Assembly (NCBI RefSeq): GCF_000020365.1 | Contig: NC_012108.1 | Coordinates: 1,302,001 to 1,366,000, forward strand | Source: Desulforapulum autotrophicum HRM2 | Lineage (GTDB): Bacteria; Desulfobacterota; Desulfobacteria; Desulfobacterales; Desulfobacteraceae | Length of the DNA: 64,000 bases | Reading direction: 5' to 3' | Shown here: piece by piece, positions 35,594 to 45,497 of the stretch | Layout of the letters: every line of letters begins with the position of its first letter | How positions within the stretch are numbered: position 1 is the first letter of the stretch | Translations under genes and position numbers: made by a program | The notes under the pieces: generated by a model | Told to the model about the DNA's origin: nothing | Databases searched by the model: none | What the model saw: only the letters and a program-made list of their open reading frames with translations

Positions 35594-36595
35594 ATGAATA
35601 GAACAAACCGTCTGCTATATATGGTGGCCGCTTTGGTTGGCTTGGTGTGGCTGTTTTTTTTCCCCCATTTCAGACAAGCGTTTCTCAAACAGTTCTACTT
35701 TATGCCCTTTCTGGGTGTGGTTGCCGCAACCGTTGCCAACACCACCCCCGCCGCCGCTGGGATCGTCTATTTTCCCGTCTTGACAAGGCTTTCCATTGAT
35801 CCTGCAACGGCCGTTCAGTTCAGTCTCATCATCCAGGCCTATGGCATGGGACTTGGCTCCTTTAAATGGTTTTTGTTCAACAAAAAACTTTTCATGGTAA
35901 AACTTCTTCCCCTCTGTTTTTTGGGTGGCACCATTGGTATTGTTATCGGAATTGTTTTTGTTCCCATTGACACGCCTGAAATATTGACCCTGATTTTTAA
36001 TTCCATCGGTTTTATCTTTACCCAGATCATTTTCTTTTCAATCCTTCTCAAACGCACCTATCCCAATTTTACGATAGATCTAAACCGCTCTAATGTTATC
36101 GTCCTCTTTGTCTTTTCCCTTGTTGGGGGCATTATCTCCGGTTGGATCGGGTTTGGCATAGACACGATATTTTATTTTCTTTTAACCTTTTGGTACCGGA
36201 TCAACCCTGCCATGGCAATTGTGACAAGTATTTCCCTCATGGCGGCCCTGTCCGTTGTGGGGACGGTTCTAAATCTTGTCTTTAATTCAGTGCCCCTTGC
36301 GCTATGGTATTCGGCAGTGCCCGGGGTGACCCTGGCCGGCCTTTTCCTTGCTTCATACTTTGCCGTTCGCCTGGGTGCCAGAAATATTCTTGTACTCTTT
36401 GCCTTTCTTTTGACGGTTGATTTCTTGATGGCCTTCTGGACCCAGAACACCGTCCCCATGAGCCATACCTTCAGAATGATCTTAACCTATCTTATTGTTG
36501 GATATCTGCTGGTTATCCATGTGAAAATATTCAAGCAGAGCTATAAGGATGTAAATAAAGAGCTTGGCGAATTTCAGCCCAATGACATCCGGTAA
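35594..36595 (+). CDS. TauE/SafE (TSUP) family transporter
   Basis: 333 residues with eight or more hydrophobic segments over the whole length. The internal repeat of the family is visible: AATVANTTPAAAGIVYFPVL near the N-terminus and VGGIISGWIGFGIDTIFYF in the second half. Such inner membrane proteins export sulfite, sulfoacetate or related organosulfur anions. In a sulfate reducer, sulfite or thiosulfate handling is plausible but not shown. It follows the VF530 gene closely. Confidence 0.85.
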   Translation: MNRTNRLLYMVAALVGLVWLFFFPHFRQAFLKQFYFMPFLGVVAATVANTTPAAAGIVYFPVLTRLSIDPATAVQFSLIIQAYGMGLGSFKWFLFNKKLFMVKLLPLCFLGGTIGIVIGIVFVPIDTPEILTLIFNSIGFIFTQIIFFSILLKRTYPNFTIDLNRSNVIVLFVFSLVGGIISGWIGFGIDTIFYFLLTFWYRINPAMAIVTSISLMAALSVVGTVLNLVFNSVPLALWYSAVPGVTLAGLFLASYFAVRLGARNILVLFAFLLTVDFLMAFWTQNTVPMSHTFRMILTYLIVGYLLVIHVKIFKQSYKDVNKELGEFQPNDIR

Positions 36596-36612
36596 TTGTC
36601 AGGGCAAGAGAG

Positions 36613-36729
36613 ATGTTTGCGCGTTTTATTCAATATGCGGATCAGGTCCTGTGTCTTGCCAAACATCAGGGCCGTAACTGGATTGTTCTCCTGTGGCGGG
36701 TCCGGTTGATTCATTTCGGCAACTTTTAG
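36613..36729 (+). pseudogene. Remnant of a GGDEF-domain C-terminus
   Basis: A 38-codon frame reads YADQVLCLAKHQGRNWIVL, matching the end of diguanylate cyclase domains (ADQALYLAKQQGRNRV). No GGDEF core lies upstream, where the transporter gene ends 18 bases before. It is therefore a fragment left from a deleted gene. The 185 bases after it, up to 36914, hold no gene. Confidence 0.55.
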
Positions 36730-36914
36730 GTTCTATATGACACCTTCTCCAAAACATTACAAACTCAGGTGTTTCAAACTTCGTTGCGACCAGGGGCGAT
36801 ACCTTGCTTCATTGCAGGTTGGGTTGACGAAACAGCCCTTACCCTGTAAAGTATCTTCTGCTTTACCGGGATGGGAGACCCATGGAGATTGATCAATGAA
36901 AAAAGGTTGCCAGG

Positions 36915-38306
36915 ATGATTGAGTCAAGGATTCTTGTGGTTGATGACGAGCCTGCCATTGCAAGCGGCTGTAAGATGATACTCTCAGAGCAGGGGTACAG
37001 AGTGGAGATCGAAATCTCGGGCCGTGAAGGGCTTAAAAAACTCTTGAGTTCCCCCTTTGATCTTGTGCTCCTGGATATTCAGTTTCCCCATATCAACGGT
37101 ATTGATATCCTCAAAGAAGTGAAAAAACAACGCCCGGATCTTGCCGTGATCATTATGACGGGCAATGGAACGGTAAACAATGCGGTTGATGCCATGAAGA
37201 GCGGGGCATTTGATTTTATTACCAAGCCTTTTAGTGAGGAACAGCTTGTATGCAGCGTTACCAAGGCCCTTGAAAGCATCAAGCTTGTAAAAGAAAATAA
37301 TTCGTTAAAAAAACAGCTCTATGATAAATTTGATTTCAGTAACATTATTGGGGAAACCTCTGAAATTAAAAAAATATTTGAAAAAATTGAACGGGTCTCT
37401 CCCATGGACAGTACGGTACTCCTGGATGGGGAGAGCGGCACGGGAAAAGAGTTGTTTGCCAAAGCGATTCATGTGAGAAGCACCCGGGCATCTTGCAGGT
37501 TTCTGGCCGTTGATTGCAGTACCTTTTCATCCACAGTTATGGAAAGTGAGCTTTTTGGACATGTCAAGGGTGCCTTTACCGGTGCCGAAACTGCCCATGA
37601 AGGCATTTTTGGCGCTGCCTGCGATGGCACCCTTTTCCTGGATGAGGTTGGCAATCTTGATCTGGATATCCAGGGGAAATTGCTGCGGGTCCTTGAGACA
37701 GGAGAGTATAAACCCGTTGGCTCAAACCAGATCAAAAAGAGCCAGGCCCGTGTTGTTGCGGCAACCAACAAAAATCTTGTTCAAATGATCAAAGAAGGAA
37801 CCTTTCGGGAGGATCTTTTTTACCGTTTGAACGTATTTCCCATCAAGATCCCCCCCCTGAGGGAGCGGCGGGATGATGTTCCTAAAATTGCCTACCATTT
37901 TCTGCGGTTGTTCTGCCGTAAGGCCCATAAAAAAATCCATGGTTTTTCCGATGATGCATTGAGTGCCCTTGTCAATTTTGACTGGCCTGGTAATGTGAGG
38001 CAGTTAAAAAATGTGGTTGAACGGCTTGTGATTATGTGTGACAAGGAACAGCTTGATCATCGGGAACTCATGGACAACCTTGAAATTAAACCGGTCGCCC
38101 TGGTACGGGACATCCCCCTGACCCTTGAAGAGCTGAAGCGGGCCAGAAAAGATTTTCTTGAAGACAGTTTTCGGCCGGTTGAACGGTTATTTCTTCTTCG
38201 TGCCCTGGATGATGCAAAAGGTAATATCACCCAGGCCGCAAAAGCCGTTGGTATGCAGCGCTCAAATTTTTCTGCCATGATGAAAAAAAATGATATTCAC
38301 GCTTGA
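36915..38306 (+). CDS. NtrC-family sigma-54-dependent response regulator
   Basis: 463 residues. Domains: receiver (1-120; acidic VVDDE, phosphorylation Asp in VLLDIQFPH, Lys in TKPF), AAA+ sigma-54 activator (about 140-370; GESGTGKE Walker A, GAFTGA loop contacting sigma-54, LFLDEVGNL Walker B), and a Fis-type helix-turn-helix at the C-terminus (GNITQAAKAVGMQRSNFSAM). Activates promoters bound by sigma-54. It lies just upstream of the response regulator and kinase genes that precede the hdrA-fdhA cassette, and a sigma-54-like promoter sequence lies at 38542, so it may control that region. Confidence 0.93.
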   Translation: MIESRILVVDDEPAIASGCKMILSEQGYRVEIEISGREGLKKLLSSPFDLVLLDIQFPHINGIDILKEVKKQRPDLAVIIMTGNGTVNNAVDAMKSGAFDFITKPFSEEQLVCSVTKALESIKLVKENNSLKKQLYDKFDFSNIIGETSEIKKIFEKIERVSPMDSTVLLDGESGTGKELFAKAIHVRSTRASCRFLAVDCSTFSSTVMESELFGHVKGAFTGAETAHEGIFGAACDGTLFLDEVGNLDLDIQGKLLRVLETGEYKPVGSNQIKKSQARVVAATNKNLVQMIKEGTFREDLFYRLNVFPIKIPPLRERRDDVPKIAYHFLRLFCRKAHKKIHGFSDDALSALVNFDWPGNVRQLKNVVERLVIMCDKEQLDHRELMDNLEIKPVALVRDIPLTLEELKRARKDFLEDSFRPVERLFLLRALDDAKGNITQAAKAVGMQRSNFSAMMKKNDIHA

Positions 38307-38349
38307 TTTTTCCCTGAATAAGCATATAACCAGTGGTGTATTTTTTTTT

Positions 38350-38383
38350 ATTCAGCCCGAGCGTCCCTGTTGGGGGGCTGAAT
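38350..38383 (+). terminator. Hairpin after the NtrC-type gene
   Basis: ATTCAGCCC (38350-38358) pairs with GGGCTGAAT (38375-38383), 9 bp with a 16-base loop. A long T run precedes rather than follows it, so termination efficiency is uncertain. Confidence 0.5.
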
Positions 38384-38541
38384 CTTAAATCTTTTAATAA
38401 AGACCGTATGCATTTTTATACGATTTTCAATAAACTGACCGGGTTCGTGGGTGCTTGTTCAGAGTGATTTGAAATTTTAAGGTGCTGATTTTTAATGAGG
38501 ATTTGATTTTTTTTGTACGTATTACGTTTTTTTTTCTTTTG

Positions 38542-38558
38542 TTGGTATGCTCCATGCT
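38542..38558 (+). promoter_or_regulatory. Candidate sigma-54 promoter
   Basis: TTGGTATGCTCCATGCT has GG and GC separated by exactly ten bases, the spacing of the -24/-12 promoter. It is 65 bases upstream of the response regulator gene at 38623. The -24 box TTGG is followed by TAT instead of CAC, so the match is partial. Confidence 0.4.
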
Positions 38559-38622
38559 TAGAGAACCTTTAGTAACAACAGGAAACCCGATTATGGAAAT
38601 TATATAAAAAAAGGAGTTACGC

Positions 38623-39312
38623 ATGGGTGCATTAAAGGAAAAGACCAAGACTGAATCAACGAAAGCAGCTCACATCCTTATTATGGAGGATGACCTCAAT
38701 GTTGCAAGGGGGCTGAAGATGGTTCTTGATGAACAAGGATATGATGTGGATCTAAGGGATACCGGATACGGTGCCCTGGACGCCATCGGCCAGTATGAGT
38801 ACGATCTGCTCATGGCTGATCTGAGACTGCCGGATATTGACGGTATGCAGGTTATTAAGCAGGTAAGACAGTCAAATCCTGAAACAGGTGTCATTGTAAT
38901 GACCGGGTATGCAACAAGTGCTCTTGCTGTGGATGCCTTAAAATTGGGTGCCAGCGATTTTATTGCAAAGCCCTTTACTGAGGATCAGATCAAAGCTTCC
39001 ATTGACGAGGCTCTTTTAGCACATTTTAAAAATATGGAAACTGCAAAGGTCGGCTCCCAGTCTTCCCTGGACGCAATTTCCATCCAAAAACGCGAGGTGC
39101 TCAAGGTTCTGAATCGAACCAGTGAAGACAGGCGTTTTTCAAACAACCTCATGAAAAAAGGCGGAGATGCCCTGTGGGAGTATACCCTTTCGAACGAGGC
39201 AAAGGCAGCCATTGGTTCGGGAGATCTTGGGTGGATCAACAAACATGTGGGTGAGTTGACCCAGAAACAGCTCATGTACGTGTATAAGCGCCTTGAGTTG
39301 GAGGTGTGGTAG
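38623..39312 (+). CDS. Response regulator with C-terminal helical domain
   Basis: 229 residues. Receiver domain at residues 16-130 (MEDDLN acidic pair, phospho-acceptor Asp in LLMADLRLPD, Lys in AKPFTED). The C-terminal about 80 residues, from KVLNRTSEDRRFSNNLM through EAKAAIGSGDLGWINKH, are helical with no DNA-binding motif I can name. That C-terminal region could bind a partner protein. It starts a unit with the histidine kinase (51 bases further) and the second response regulator, upstream of the formate-linked Hdr cassette. ATG has AAGGAG upstream. Confidence 0.85.
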   Translation: MGALKEKTKTESTKAAHILIMEDDLNVARGLKMVLDEQGYDVDLRDTGYGALDAIGQYEYDLLMADLRLPDIDGMQVIKQVRQSNPETGVIVMTGYATSALAVDALKLGASDFIAKPFTEDQIKASIDEALLAHFKNMETAKVGSQSSLDAISIQKREVLKVLNRTSEDRRFSNNLMKKGGDALWEYTLSNEAKAAIGSGDLGWINKHVGELTQKQLMYVYKRLELEVW

Positions 39313-39363
39313 TCTTTTAGTCTCGTCGTCCAAAGGCCGTATCATAACCTGTGGGGAGAATTA

Positions 39364-40590
39364 ATGACAGATCTACAAAAATTCAAGACTTTTTATCAGC
39401 TTTTCAGAGATGTCAGCAGGGTTGTTCATGCTAAGAGCGATATTGATGAGGTGCTTGACCTTGTGGTTTCAAGGATTGTCCAGGGAATTGGTGCAAGTGG
39501 CGGGGCTCTTTGCGTCATGGACAATTCCCTGGGCAGTCTTCGTGTGCGCTCCTCCTATGGTGTTTCCGAAAGCTATCTTGCCCTGGCGCCTTTGGCCGGT
39601 AAGGATCTATTGGCCTGGCCTGAACCCGACGATGGGATCCACATCATTGATGATATCTTTAATGCCCCAAGGGTGAAATTTCCCAAGGAGGCCTGGGATG
39701 AGGGAGTTCGCATGATGGTGGATGTGCCCCTCAAGGTCCAGGACCAGATTTTTGGGTTTACCCGGATATATTTTTCAGAAAAACGTGAATTTTCAGAGGA
39801 TGAGCTGGATTTTGCCTGGGCCGTCAATGAACAGACTTCCTGTGCCATCAACCACGATGAGGAGATCAAATCCCACATTCTCCAGTATAACCAGCTTGCC
39901 AGCAAGGCCGATCGCATGTCTTCCCTTGGCCGTATGGCCGCAGGCATTGCCCATGAGATCAACAACCCCCTGACCGGGATTCTGCTCTATAGTTCAAATT
40001 TGTCGAAAAAGGCGGACCCGGGCCCCTTTAAGGAGGGACTTGAGATTATCATGCACGAGACCCAGCGGTGCAAGAAGATCATCCAGGGATTGCTGGATTT
40101 TTCAAGGGAGAAAAAACCCCAGAAGATTCAGGCCAACATAAACAAGGTGATCGAAAAATCCCTTGCCCTGATGGACAATGAACTTTTTATCCGGCGGATC
40201 AAGGTGGTGCGCGATTTTGATTATGATATCAAAAGCTTTTCCCTTGATCCAGACCAGCTTGAACAGGTGCTGGTCAATCTTTTGTTCAATGCCGTCCACG
40301 CCGTAGAGGAAAAGGGCCTCATTACCATTCGTTCAAAAAACAGTGAGGATGGAAAATCCATTGTTGTGGAGGTAGAAGACAACGGGTGCGGGATTCATAA
40401 GGACAATTTAAAGAAAATTTTTGAGCCGTTCTATACCACCCGGTCCAGTGGAACAGGTTTGGGGCTTTCTGTCAGTTATGGAATCATAAGAAATCATCAG
40501 GGCAGGATTAAGATTCTAAGTGAGCCTGGCGTTGGCACCTTGATCACATTAAACCTACCTGTTTTGGAGGAGGAGAACCATCTTAGATGA
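39364..40590 (+). CDS. GAF-domain sensor histidine kinase
   Basis: 408 residues, soluble. GAF domain about 20-165, dimerisation/phosphoacceptor helix with AAGIAHEINNPLTG (His about 199), and an HATPase with NLLFNAVHAVE (N box), VEDNGCGI (G1) and TGLGLSVS (G2). It senses a cytoplasmic signal by its GAF domain and phosphorylates the neighbouring regulators, two of which are encoded directly before and after it. Lies in the same strand as the downstream HdrA/formate dehydrogenase genes, so it may respond to redox state or formate. Confidence 0.92.
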   Translation: MTDLQKFKTFYQLFRDVSRVVHAKSDIDEVLDLVVSRIVQGIGASGGALCVMDNSLGSLRVRSSYGVSESYLALAPLAGKDLLAWPEPDDGIHIIDDIFNAPRVKFPKEAWDEGVRMMVDVPLKVQDQIFGFTRIYFSEKREFSEDELDFAWAVNEQTSCAINHDEEIKSHILQYNQLASKADRMSSLGRMAAGIAHEINNPLTGILLYSSNLSKKADPGPFKEGLEIIMHETQRCKKIIQGLLDFSREKKPQKIQANINKVIEKSLALMDNELFIRRIKVVRDFDYDIKSFSLDPDQLEQVLVNLLFNAVHAVEEKGLITIRSKNSEDGKSIVVEVEDNGCGIHKDNLKKIFEPFYTTRSSGTGLGLSVSYGIIRNHQGRIKILSEPGVGTLITLNLPVLEEENHLR

Positions 40591-40603
40591 AAAAGGCAAT
40601 GGA

Positions 40604-40990
40604 ATGTTTCAACGTAAAATTCTGATTATAGATGATGAAGATGTGATCTGCAAGGCATGCAAAATGGTTTTAAATGAACAGGAATTTTCATGCGATCATT
40701 GTTTGTCCGGTGTTGAGGGGCTTGAACGGGTGATGAACGGGTCCTATGACATGCTTCTTTTGGACATGAAGCTCAAGGATATGGACGGCATGGAGATCCT
40801 GGAGCGGGTAAAGAAGGAGAAACCTGACCTTTATGTGATTGTTATTACGGGCTATTCGACCCTCGCCAATACGGTAAAGGCGATGAAACTTGGAGCCAAT
40901 GATTATCTTTCAAAGCCTTTTGCTGACCATGAACTCATCAAAGCAGTAAAAGATTTGTTAAACAATGATTTGTTAAACAAAGACCAATAA
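40604..40990 (+). CDS. Single-domain response regulator
   Basis: 128 residues, only a receiver domain: IIDDEDV, phospho-acceptor Asp in LLLDMKLKD, Thr in VITGYST and Lys in SKPFAD. No output domain, so it acts through protein contacts or in a phosphorelay with the adjacent kinase. It follows the kinase stop by 13 bases and precedes the hdrA start by 19, so it probably shares their transcript. Start ATG 40604 has AAGG upstream. Confidence 0.9.
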   Translation: MFQRKILIIDDEDVICKACKMVLNEQEFSCDHCLSGVEGLERVMNGSYDMLLLDMKLKDMDGMEILERVKKEKPDLYVIVITGYSTLANTVKAMKLGANDYLSKPFADHELIKAVKDLLNNDLLNKDQ

Positions 40991-41009
40991 AAGCAGATGG
41001 AGTTGTTTT

Positions 41010-44000
41010 ATGGATAAAATTAAGGGTGCCCTGACCAAGGTCTCCGGGGCAGTTATGGTTGTTGGCGGTGGCATTGCAGGAATGCAGGCGGCTCTGGACA
41101 TTGCAAATTCTGGGTTCTATGTCTATCTTGTGGAACGTTCACCAGCCATTGGTGGCAAAATGGCGCAGCTGGACAAGACTTTTCCGACCAATGACTGTGC
41201 AATGTGAATTATTTCACCAAAACTGGTCGAGGTCGGCCGGCATTCAAACATTGAATTACTTACATTAACAGAAGTTACAGGTATCTCCGGACAGGAGGGT
41301 GATATCACTGCCACCCTGACACAGCACCCGAGGTATGTGGACACGGACAAGTGCATTGCCTGTGGACTCTGTGCTGAAAAGTGTCCTAAAAAGGTGGATG
41401 ACGAATACAACGAAGGGCTTGGAAAAAGAAAGGCCATTTACGTGTCCTACTCCCAGGCAGTTCCGTTGAAATATACCATTGATCCTGAAAATTGCCTCTA
41501 CCTCACAAAGGGAAAGTGCGGCAATTGTGAAAAGGTATGTCCTTCCCATGCCATCAATTACCTTGATACGGCCCGTGAGATAACCATTAACGTGGGCTCT
41601 GTGGTGCTTTCAACCGGTTTTAAATCGTTTGATCCGTCAAAGCTTGATTACCTCTCGTTTGGGCGTCATCCCGATATTGTCACTTCCATGGGGTTTGAGC
41701 GGGTGCTTTCAGCCACCGGGCCCCAGGGTGGACACCTGGTGCTGCCTTCGGATAAGAAGCATGAAAAGGAGCCCCAAAAGATTGCCTGGCTTCAGTGTGT
41801 GGGCTCAAGGGATGAGAATCGCTGCAATAACGGTTATTGCTCGTCTGTCTGCTGCATGTATGCTGTAAAGCAGTCGGTCATGGCAAAGGACCACAGCAAA
41901 CAGCCGCTGGACTGCGCCATTTTTTACATGGACATGAGAACCCAGGGAAAAGACTTTGACACCTACGTTGAAACGGCAAAGCAAAAAGGGGTTAGGTTTG
42001 TCCGGTCCAGGGTCCATTCCATCCTCCCGGACACAGAAACGGGCGACCTGATCATGGGGTATGCCGATGAACTCGGTGTGATGAACAGGGAACATTTTGA
42101 CATGGTGGTCCTCTCAACGGGCCTTGAAATCAGTGCTGAAAGTTTTGAGCTTGCAACGGGCATGGGCATTGAACTTACCCCATCCAATTTCATCAAGACC
42201 GACAGTTTTAATCCTGTTTCAACATCCATTCCCGGGGTATACGCCTGCGGTGTGTTTACAGGCCCTAAAGATATCCCCCAATCGGTGATGGAGGCAAGTG
42301 CAGCAGCCTCTGCCGCAACTGAAGGTCTATCTACTGCAAGGAACACAAAAACCCGGACAGTCACCCTTCCAGAAGAGCGGCGGGTGGAAGATGAACAACC
42401 CCAGATCGGTGTTTTTGTCTGTAACTGTGGCACCAACATTGGCGGTATCGTTGACGTGCCGTCTGTTGCTGCCTATGCCAGAACCCTTGCCGGGGTGACC
42501 TATGTGGAGGAAAATCTTTTTACCTGTTCCCAGGATACCCAGGATAAACTGGTTGAGGTGATCCGGGCCAAGGGATTGAACCGTATTGTCATTGCCGCCT
42601 GTACGCCAAAGACCCATGAGGATTTATTCAGGGAAACCCTTATCAATGCAGGGCTCAACAAGTACCTTGTTGAGATGGCCAACATCAGGAACCAGGATTC
42701 CTGGGTTCATTCCAATCAACCCGAGCTTGCAACGGCAAAGGCCAAGGATTTGGTCCGCATGGCCGTTGCAAAGGCATTTCGCCTTGATCCTTTGTTTGAG
42801 AGCAAGCTTCCCGTAACCCAGTCCGCCCTGGTTGTGGGTGGTGGAATTGCCGGCATGACGGCGGCCCTTTCACTCGCCCATCAGGGGTATCCTGTTACTT
42901 TGGTTGAAAAAAATCAGGTGCTGGGCGGCAATGGCCGGCGGCTTTACAAGACTTATAAACACGAAGATGTCCCTGCCTTTATGAAAAAAATTATCAATGA
43001 GGTCGAGACCGATGACAAAATCGAAATTCTTCTGGGTTCGGTCATTGATAAGGTTGATGGGTTTGTTGGAAATTTCAAGACAACCATTGCCACGGGTGAG
43101 AATAACAGGACAGTGGATCACGGGGTTGCCGTTATCGCAACTGGTGCCGTTGAATCCAGCCCTTCTGAATATTGCCATGGTGAGCACGAAGCTGTGATGA
43201 CCCTTCTAGAGCTTGATGCAAGATTTCTGGACGATGCAAAGCGGCTTGAAACTGCAGAAAATACGGTTTTTATTCAATGTGTGGGTTCCAGAAACCAAGA
43301 ACATCCCTATTGCTCCAAGGTGTGCTGCACCCATTCCATCAAAAGCGCCATTGCCTTAAAGGAACGTCACCCGGATATGGGCGTTTACATTCTATACCGG
43401 GATATCAGGACCTATGGAGAACGTGAATTCCTCTACAAACAGGCAAGGGAACTTGGAATACTTTTTTTCCAGTATGACCTGGAGAATAAGCCTGAGGTGG
43501 TTCCAGAAGGCGACCATGTCACCGTTACTTTTAAGGACCATGTTCTTGGGCAAAGGCTTTGTGTGGATGCTGACATTCTCTGTCTTGCGGCCCGTATTGA
43601 TGCCCGGGACAACACAAAGCTTGGCCAGGCCTTTAAGGTGACATCGGACAATGCCGGGTGGTTCCTTGAGGCCCATCAAAAGTTGAGACCCGTGGATTTT
43701 GCAAACGACGGTGTCTTTCTCTGCGGCATGGCCCATTATCCAAAACCTGTGGACGAGAGCATTGCCCAGGCAAAAGCTGCAGCGGCAAGGGCATTGACTG
43801 TTCTTTCAAGGGACAGCATCAACATTGGTGGTATTGTTGCCCAGATCAACCCGGAACGTTGCGCCGGTTGTGGTGGGTGTATTGCGGTCTGTCCGTATAA
43901 TGCCATTACCATGGACAAGGTCAATCATGTGGCCGTGGTTAACGACGCCCTTTGTAAGGGGTGCGGGGCCTGCGCCGCAACCTGTCCTTCTGAAGCGCCG

Positions 44001-44063
44001 TCGTTGATGGGATTTAACAATGAGCAGCTGTATGCACAGATCAAGAGTGCCATGGCAGTATAA
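41010..44063 (+). CDS. hdrA: HdrA-like flavin electron-transfer subunit, second copy (selenoprotein)
   Basis: 1017 residues, UGA Sec at codon 66 (41205-41207) in the same motif as the first copy ([17 protein letters not shown]). Domains are the same: FAD fold (VVGGGIAGMQ), [4Fe-4S] motifs [12 protein letters not shown] and CGNCEKVCP, middle segment CNCGTNIGG, second fold with VVGGGIAGMTAAL, and C-terminal CAGCGGCIAVCP and CKGCGACAATCP. It is clearly a paralogue of 22885-25935 and belongs to the formate cassette. Its start is preceded by GGAG. As with the first, no hdrB or hdrC is close by, so its downstream acceptor is unknown. Confidence 0.93.
41223..41240 (+). promoter_or_regulatory. Candidate SECIS hairpin of hdrA (second copy)
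   Basis: Stem CTGGTCG/CGGCCGG, seven pairs including two G-U, with loop AGGT, 15 bases after the UGA. Confidence 0.5.
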
Positions 44064-44219
44064 CCGGTATGGCTGGAGCCGGGTTATTACCCTGGCCTCA
44101 ACGAATAATGAAACGCCCGTGGTTGCAATGCTTCTGTGGGGGTTTCATATAAAAAAAACCGCAGGATTCGGCGATTCGCTTTTTTGCTCTTTGCCGGGTC
44201 TGATAAAGGAGTGTATCTT

Positions 44220-44690
44220 TTGGAAAAGGTTTCGGAAGAACAGGTATTTGAACCGAAAATAGTTGCTTTTATGTGCAATTGGTGCACCTATGGTGCTGCT
44301 GATCTTGCTGGTGTCAGCCGTATGCAGTATCCAGCGAACATGAGAATTATCCGGGTTATGTGCTCGGCAAGCGTGAGTCCCCATCATATTTTGAGGGCTT
44401 TCCAGAGCAAGGCCGACGGTGTCCTGGTGGGTGGTTGACACATTGGCGACTGCCATTACCTGTATGGTAATAACATGACGATCAAGCGGATCACCTTTGT
44501 TCAGGAGATGCTCAAATTCATGGGCCTTGAGGGAAGGCTTCATCTGGAGTGGATTTCTTCTGCCGAGGCCCAGAAATTTGCACGGGTGGTAACGGATTTT
44601 ACCGAAAAAATAAGGCACCTTGGACCCAATCCCATTGGGGCCATTGGTAACGAGACAGGGGGGGGACATGGATATCACCGGGCAGGTTGA
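44220..44690 (+). CDS. mvhD: MvhD-like iron-sulfur adaptor, second copy (selenoprotein)
   Basis: 156 residues with UGA Sec at codon 73 (44436-44438); the frame then reads [11 protein letters not shown], the family motif with Sec for Cys, and [21 protein letters not shown] lies near the start. TTG 44220 has AAGGAG at 8 bases and is chosen over GTG 44211. It connects the formate dehydrogenase module to the second HdrA. The last 23 bases overlap the next gene in another frame. The 156 bases before it, after hdrA, contain no gene. Confidence 0.88.
44455..44471 (+). promoter_or_regulatory. Candidate SECIS hairpin of mvhD (second copy)
   Basis: Stem ATTACC/GGTAAT identical to the first mvhD, loop TGTAT, same 16-base spacer from the UGA at 44436-44438. 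Confidence 0.7.
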
Positions 44691-45480
44691 ACGTCTTTTG
44701 AAACAGAAAACAGTGGATATCTTTCTGGGTTACAGAGATTTTTGTGGTCACCTCATTCCCCATGGGTATACCCTTGACAACCTTGAAGATCTTGACAATC
44801 TCAAGACCAGTTCTGTTCGCTACAGCCTTGAAAAAGTGGCCACCCATCTTGCTGAAAAAAATCCGGATTTAAAGATCGGACTGATTGCAAGGGACTGCAC
44901 GGAACGGGCGCTAAACGTGCTCTACACCTGGAACCAGCTTAAATCTGAAAAGATTGAAACCATAGACGTCAACTGTTGCCCCTCAAGGACACGTGAACAC
45001 GCTGACTGCTCATTGCTTGAGCCTAAAAAAACCGGAAATTTTAAACAAAAAAACGGTATTGATTTTAATGCAGATCCCCAGGATTTCATGGCAGAGAATG
45101 ATAACGGTGAGCGTTTTTCCCGGTGGATGTACGAGTTCAGTAAATGCATCAAGTGCTATGGCTGCAGAAACATCTGTCCGGTCTGTTTCTGTCCCGACTG
45201 CAGCCTTGAAAATCCAGATCTGGTGGAACCGGGGTTCCTTCCTCCCGAGATTCCGATCTTTCATCTTGTCCGTGCCGTCCATATGGCCGGCAGATGTGTG
45301 GATTGCGGACTGTGTGAGGATGCCTGCCCGGCTGAGATCCCCCTGCGGTTTCTCTACCGCCAGATGAATGACATCGTTGAGCAGGTATTTGGTTACATAC
45401 CAGGCAAGAGCATTGAAAAATCACCGTTTACCATCATTGGAGATAAGGTCACATTGGAACCCAAGCCAATGGATGCCTGA
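44668..45480 (+). CDS. FdhB/FrhB-like iron-sulfur subunit
   Basis: 270 residues from ATG 44668 (run of G just upstream), overlapping the end of mvhD by 23 bases. The segment FSKCIKCYGCRNICPVCFC with a following CxxC is the dicluster region of formate dehydrogenase beta subunits of methanogens (FdhB-type), and a second [4Fe-4S] motif CVDCGLCEDACP lies further on. The N-terminal half resembles the F420-binding beta family only partly. It likely passes electrons between FdhA and MvhD. It precedes fdhA by 17 bases. Confidence 0.8.
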   Translation: MDITGQVERLLKQKTVDIFLGYRDFCGHLIPHGYTLDNLEDLDNLKTSSVRYSLEKVATHLAEKNPDLKIGLIARDCTERALNVLYTWNQLKSEKIETIDVNCCPSRTREHADCSLLEPKKTGNFKQKNGIDFNADPQDFMAENDNGERFSRWMYEFSKCIKCYGCRNICPVCFCPDCSLENPDLVEPGFLPPEIPIFHLVRAVHMAGRCVDCGLCEDACPAEIPLRFLYRQMNDIVEQVFGYIPGKSIEKSPFTIIGDKVTLEPKPMDA

Positions 45481-45497
45481 GAAAATAGGAGAAAGCA

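Larger units (their letters stand above)
38307..38622. other. Intergenic region with hairpin and promoter
   Basis: Holds the hairpin at 38350-38383 and the sigma-54-like site at 38542-38558; otherwise AT-rich and without a gene. Confidence 0.55.
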
